Source: UMGS1387 sp045541355
Lineage (GTDB): Bacteria; Bacillota; Clostridia; Oscillospirales; CAG-382
Assembly: GCA_045541355.1 (NCBI GenBank)
Contig: JAZQIW010000063.1
Location: forward strand, 1-6,900
Length of the DNA stretch: 6,900 bases
Direction: 5' to 3'
Numbering within the stretch: the first letter of the stretch is position 1; the number at the start of each line of letters is the position of its first letter. The notes under the pieces are model-generated. The model was not told where the DNA came from and did not search any database. It saw nothing but the letters and a program-made list of their open reading frames with translations. This document shows positions 3,966 to 6,900 of the stretch, piece after piece. A program made the position numbers and the translations under genes.

Positions 3966-6900
3966 ATGAATTTTCAGAAGGAAAAAATCCGCATGGCTCT
4001 TGAAAACCTACGAGGTGCCATCATCAAGGAGTGGCACGGCATTGACGGATTGTCCATGACAGACTTCTGTCCCTACAAAACAAGCAATACTCCGCCCGAC
4101 TTATCCCTTTTCAGACCCTACAACAATGAGTTTATCGACTTCCCCGCCGACACCCATTGTTGGCTTCACTTTGAATGTGATATTCCCGAAAGGAATGAAG
4201 ACGAAAAGTGCTTCTTCAAGATGACAACGGGTAAGGAAGGTGAATGGGACGGTTCCAACCCCCAGTGCAGTGTATTCATTAACGGCGACAGCTGTAATCA
4301 GGCTTTTGACACAAACCACACAGAAATATATCTGACCCCCGGTCACAAGGATGTGTACGTATATTTTTACAGCGGAAAGGAGCCTGTGGCTTTAAGGCTT
4401 ACCGCAAGCATTATCGTTAAAAGCGTAAGCATTGAAAAGCTTTGGTTCGACATGAAAATACCCTATGATGCCGCATTGCTTCTTCCCACCGACAGTTTTG
4501 ACCACATCGAAGCCATTAATGCCCTTGATATGACCTGCAATGAGCTTGATTTTAGACACAAATACTCGGATGATTATTTTGAAAGCATAAAGAGAGCAGA
4601 TGCTCTTTTGCAGAAGGAATACTACGAAAAGCTCTGTGGAAAACCAAAAAATGAAGAGGTTGCCTTCATCGGCCATACACACATTGACGTAGCATGGCTC
4701 TGGACACTCGCCCAGACTGCCGAAAAGGCACAGCGTTCCTTCTCGACAGTAATACAGCTTATGGAGCAGTATCCCGAATACATATTCATGTCCAGCCAGC
4801 CTCAGCTCTATGCCTATGTAAAGGAAAACGACCCAAAGCTTTACGAAAAAATCAAGGCGAGAATTGCAGAGGGCAGATGGGAACCCGAGGGTTCAATGTG
4901 GCTTGAAGCGGACACTAACATCACAGGCGGCGAAAGTCTTATCCGTCAGATTATGTACGGCAAGAAGTTTATGAAGGATGAATTCGGCGTTGAAAACAAG
5001 GTGCTTTGGCTTCCCGACGTATTCGGATACAGTGCGGCACTTCCTCAGATTCTCAAAAAGTGCGGCGTAGAGTCATTCTTCACAAGCAAAATCAACTGGA
5101 ACGAAAGCAACAAGTTCCCCCACGACACATTTATCTGGCGCGGCATTGACGGCTCTGAAGTGCTTGCGGTGTTTGCAACAAACTACGTAAATTTCGTAAC
5201 CGCAAATGATATCAAGGGACTTATGGGATATCACATTGATAAAAGATATACCCCTACTGTTCTTGCACCCGTCGGCCATGGTGACGGTGGCGGCGGTGTT
5301 ACCTTTGAAATGCTCGAGAGCCTTAAGCGTTTTGAAAAAGGACTTCCCGGCTATCCCAAAATTACAATGAGGAAAGCCTCCGACACAATCAAAAAAATCA
5401 GGGACGAATTTGAAGAAAGCACAAAGAACTTAAGATTTACCCCCAAATGGTCGGGTGAATTATACCTTGAAATGCACAGAGGTACATACACCACTCAGGC
5501 TGACAACAAAAAGAACAACAGAAAGTGTGAGCTTCTTTTACAGAAGGCAGAGGCAGCCTCGGGTATTGCCAATCTTCTTACAGGGCTTGATTATCCCTCC
5601 AAGTTATTCGACGACAACTGGATTGTAGTTCTTCGCAACCAGTTCCATGATATTATCCCCGGTTCTTCCATAAAGGAAGTATACGAGGATTCCGACAAGG
5701 AATATGCTCTTGTTGCAAAGAACGGAACAAGTGCATTTGACGCTGCTGTTTCTGCCCTTGGCAAGAACATAAAGACAAGCGGCGGATATCTTGTTTACAA
5801 CCCCACAAGCTTTGAAATGAACGATATTATAACGGTTGACGGCAAGGATATTGCGGCAGAGGCTATTCCCGCACACGGCTACAAGGTTATAGAAGCCAAA
5901 GACATTAAGAACACCGTAAAGGTTGACGGCAAGTGCTTAGAAAACGACAAGATTAAGGTTATCTTTGACGACAAGTACGAGATAGTTTCAATCTACGACA
6001 AGGAAAACGCAAGAGAGCTTATTGAAAAGGGCAAGACTGCGAACGTTCTTGAAGTTTTCGAGGACTATCCCAGGGACTACGATGCATGGGAAATCACCGA
6101 GTACTACAAGCAGAAAAAGTGGATTGCAGACGATGTATCTGAAGTCAGCGTAATCGAAGGCGAGCTTTCGGGCGGTATCAAGGTAGTCAGAAAGTATCAA
6201 AAGAGCACCTTTACCCAGTGCATTATGCTTAAGACAGGTTCTTCACGTGTAGACTTCAACACCGAAATTGACTGGCACGAGGATCATGTTCTTCTCAAGG
6301 CGGCATTCCCGCTTAATGTACGTTCCGAAAATGTCAAGTGCGACATTCAATACGGAAACATCGACAGACCTACCCACATGAACACATCGTGGGATGAAGC
6401 AAAGTTCGAAATCTGCTGTCACAAGTGGGCGGATATTTCCGAAAAGGATTACGGCATATCCCTTCTCAACGACTGCAAGTACGGATACAGTGTTGAAGAA
6501 AACAAGCTTTCTATTTCACTTCTCAAGGCAGCAACCTATCCTGACCCCACAGCAGACAAAGGTATTCACAACTTCACCTACTCCATCCTTCCCCACAAGT
6601 CAGATGACCTCATGGAAACCATTAAGGAAGGCTACAAGCTTAACAATCCTTTATGTGCAACAAAGCTTTGTGAAAACAAGGGTGGTAATCTCGGCGAAAG
6701 CTTCAGCTTTGCGTCTGTAAATTCCAAGAGTGCCGTTATCGACACAGTTAAAATGGCTCAGGACAAGAACGGCTACATTGTAAGACTTTACGAGGCTCAG
6801 AACATGAAGGAAGAAGCTCTTGTTTCCTTCGGCTTTGATGTCAAGGAGGTTTACGAGTGCGACTGTCTTGAAAACAACCTCGAAAAGCTCGAGACCTACG
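3966..6900 (+). CDS. GH38 alpha-mannosidase, cytosolic MAN2C1-like (C-terminus beyond right edge)
   Basis: Hydrolyses alpha-mannosidic bonds with retention, using a metal ion. The frame is open for 978 codons to the window end; relatives are about 1000-1050 residues, so only a short tail is missing. There is no signal peptide or membrane segment, so it is cytoplasmic. Residues 1-230 are a beta-rich N-terminal region typical of the MAN2C1 type. The catalytic domain starts near 232: HTHIDVAWLW (237-246) supplies metal ligands H239 and D241; WLPDVFGYS (348-356) holds nucleophile and ligand D351; GHGDGGGG (437-444) has D440 as the likely acid/base; NQFHDIIPGSS (558-568) supplies H561. HRGTYTTQ (504-511) marks the helical middle domain. 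The C-terminal domain has NTSWD (806-810), HKWAD (819-823) and HNFTYSILPH (868-877). All key residues are present. It is divergent from the AraC-type regulator. The substrate could be host N-glycan fragments, yeast mannan or plant glycan fragments; linkage preference cannot be read from sequence. Confidence 0.96.
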   Translation, partial: MNFQKEKIRMALENLRGAIIKEWHGIDGLSMTDFCPYKTSNTPPDLSLFRPYNNEFIDFPADTHCWLHFECDIPERNEDEKCFFKMTTGKEGEWDGSNPQCSVFINGDSCNQAFDTNHTEIYLTPGHKDVYVYFYSGKEPVALRLTASIIVKSVSIEKLWFDMKIPYDAALLLPTDSFDHIEAINALDMTCNELDFRHKYSDDYFESIKRADALLQKEYYEKLCGKPKNEEVAFIGHTHIDVAWLWTLAQTAEKAQRSFSTVIQLMEQYPEYIFMSSQPQLYAYVKENDPKLYEKIKARIAEGRWEPEGSMWLEADTNITGGESLIRQIMYGKKFMKDEFGVENKVLWLPDVFGYSAALPQILKKCGVESFFTSKINWNESNKFPHDTFIWRGIDGSEVLAVFATNYVNFVTANDIKGLMGYHIDKRYTPTVLAPVGHGDGGGGVTFEMLESLKRFEKGLPGYPKITMRKASDTIKKIRDEFEESTKNLRFTPKWSGELYLEMHRGTYTTQADNKKNNRKCELLLQKAEAASGIANLLTGLDYPSKLFDDNWIVVLRNQFHDIIPGSSIKEVYEDSDKEYALVAKNGTSAFDAAVSALGKNIKTSGGYLVYNPTSFEMNDIITVDGKDIAAEAIPAHGYKVIEAKDIKNTVKVDGKCLENDKIKVIFDDKYEIVSIYDKENARELIEKGKTANVLEVFEDYPRDYDAWEITEYYKQKKWIADDVSEVSVIEGELSGGIKVVRKYQKSTFTQCIMLKTGSSRVDFNTEIDWHEDHVLLKAAFPLNVRSENVKCDIQYGNIDRPTHMNTSWDEAKFEICCHKWADISEKDYGISLLNDCKYGYSVEENKLSISLLKAATYPDPTADKGIHNFTYSILPHKSDDLMETIKEGYKLNNPLCATKLCENKGGNLGESFSFASVNSKSAVIDTVKMAQDKNGYIVRLYEAQNMKEEALVSFGFDVKEVYECDCLENNLEKLETY

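Noticed and set aside
4101..6720. Minus-strand and alternative plus-strand open frames across the mannosidase
   Set aside because: Shadows of the GH38 frame, which is open from 3966 to the window end with all catalytic motifs.

Overview
The window looks like chromosomal DNA from a gut-type Clostridia (Oscillospiraceae/Ruminococcus-like Firmicute). This is inferred from the BspA-type leucine-rich-repeat surface protein, AGGTG-like ribosome binding sites, strong sigma-A promoters with 17-bp spacers, AT-rich spacers, and a soluble GH38 alpha-mannosidase next to uronate catabolism. The sequence does not settle the species.

Layout. (1) Positions 1-1111, minus strand: the N-terminal 370 codons of a secreted BspA-like protein. 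It has a signal peptide, two blocks of 23-residue leucine-rich repeats seen in the DNA as 69-bp tandem repeats, and a linker between the blocks; it runs off the left edge. A consensus promoter lies just upstream of it. (2) Positions 1112-1431: a 7-bp tandem repeat, a terminator hairpin, a tRNA-Arg(CCG) gene on the minus strand, and a GC-rich palindrome. (3) Positions 1432-2853, minus: uxaC, uronate isomerase, complete. (4) Positions 2947-3807, minus: a complete AraC-family regulator resembling ChbR. (5) Positions 3966-6900, plus: a GH38 alpha-mannosidase of the cytosolic MAN2C1-like type, 978 codons, probably lacking only a short C-terminal tail beyond the right edge.

How the parts may work together: the regulator lies between uxaC and the divergently transcribed mannosidase, so a glycan-responsive AraC protein controlling one or both is a reasonable inference. 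Uronate isomerase feeds glucuronate or galacturonate into the hexuronate pathway, and the mannosidase trims alpha-mannosides in the cytoplasm. Together they suggest use of plant or host glycan fragments taken up by transporters outside this window. The tRNA lies 51 bp after uxaC with no terminator seen between them, and a strong terminator follows directly on the tRNA 3' end.

No gene-free stretch exceeds 200 bp. I found no CRISPR array, transposase, integrase or phage gene, and nothing that I can claim as a previously undescribed system. The items most worth checking are the homogenised 69-bp repeats, the uxaC-tRNA-terminator arrangement, and the pairing of a ChbR-like regulator with uronate and mannoside genes.
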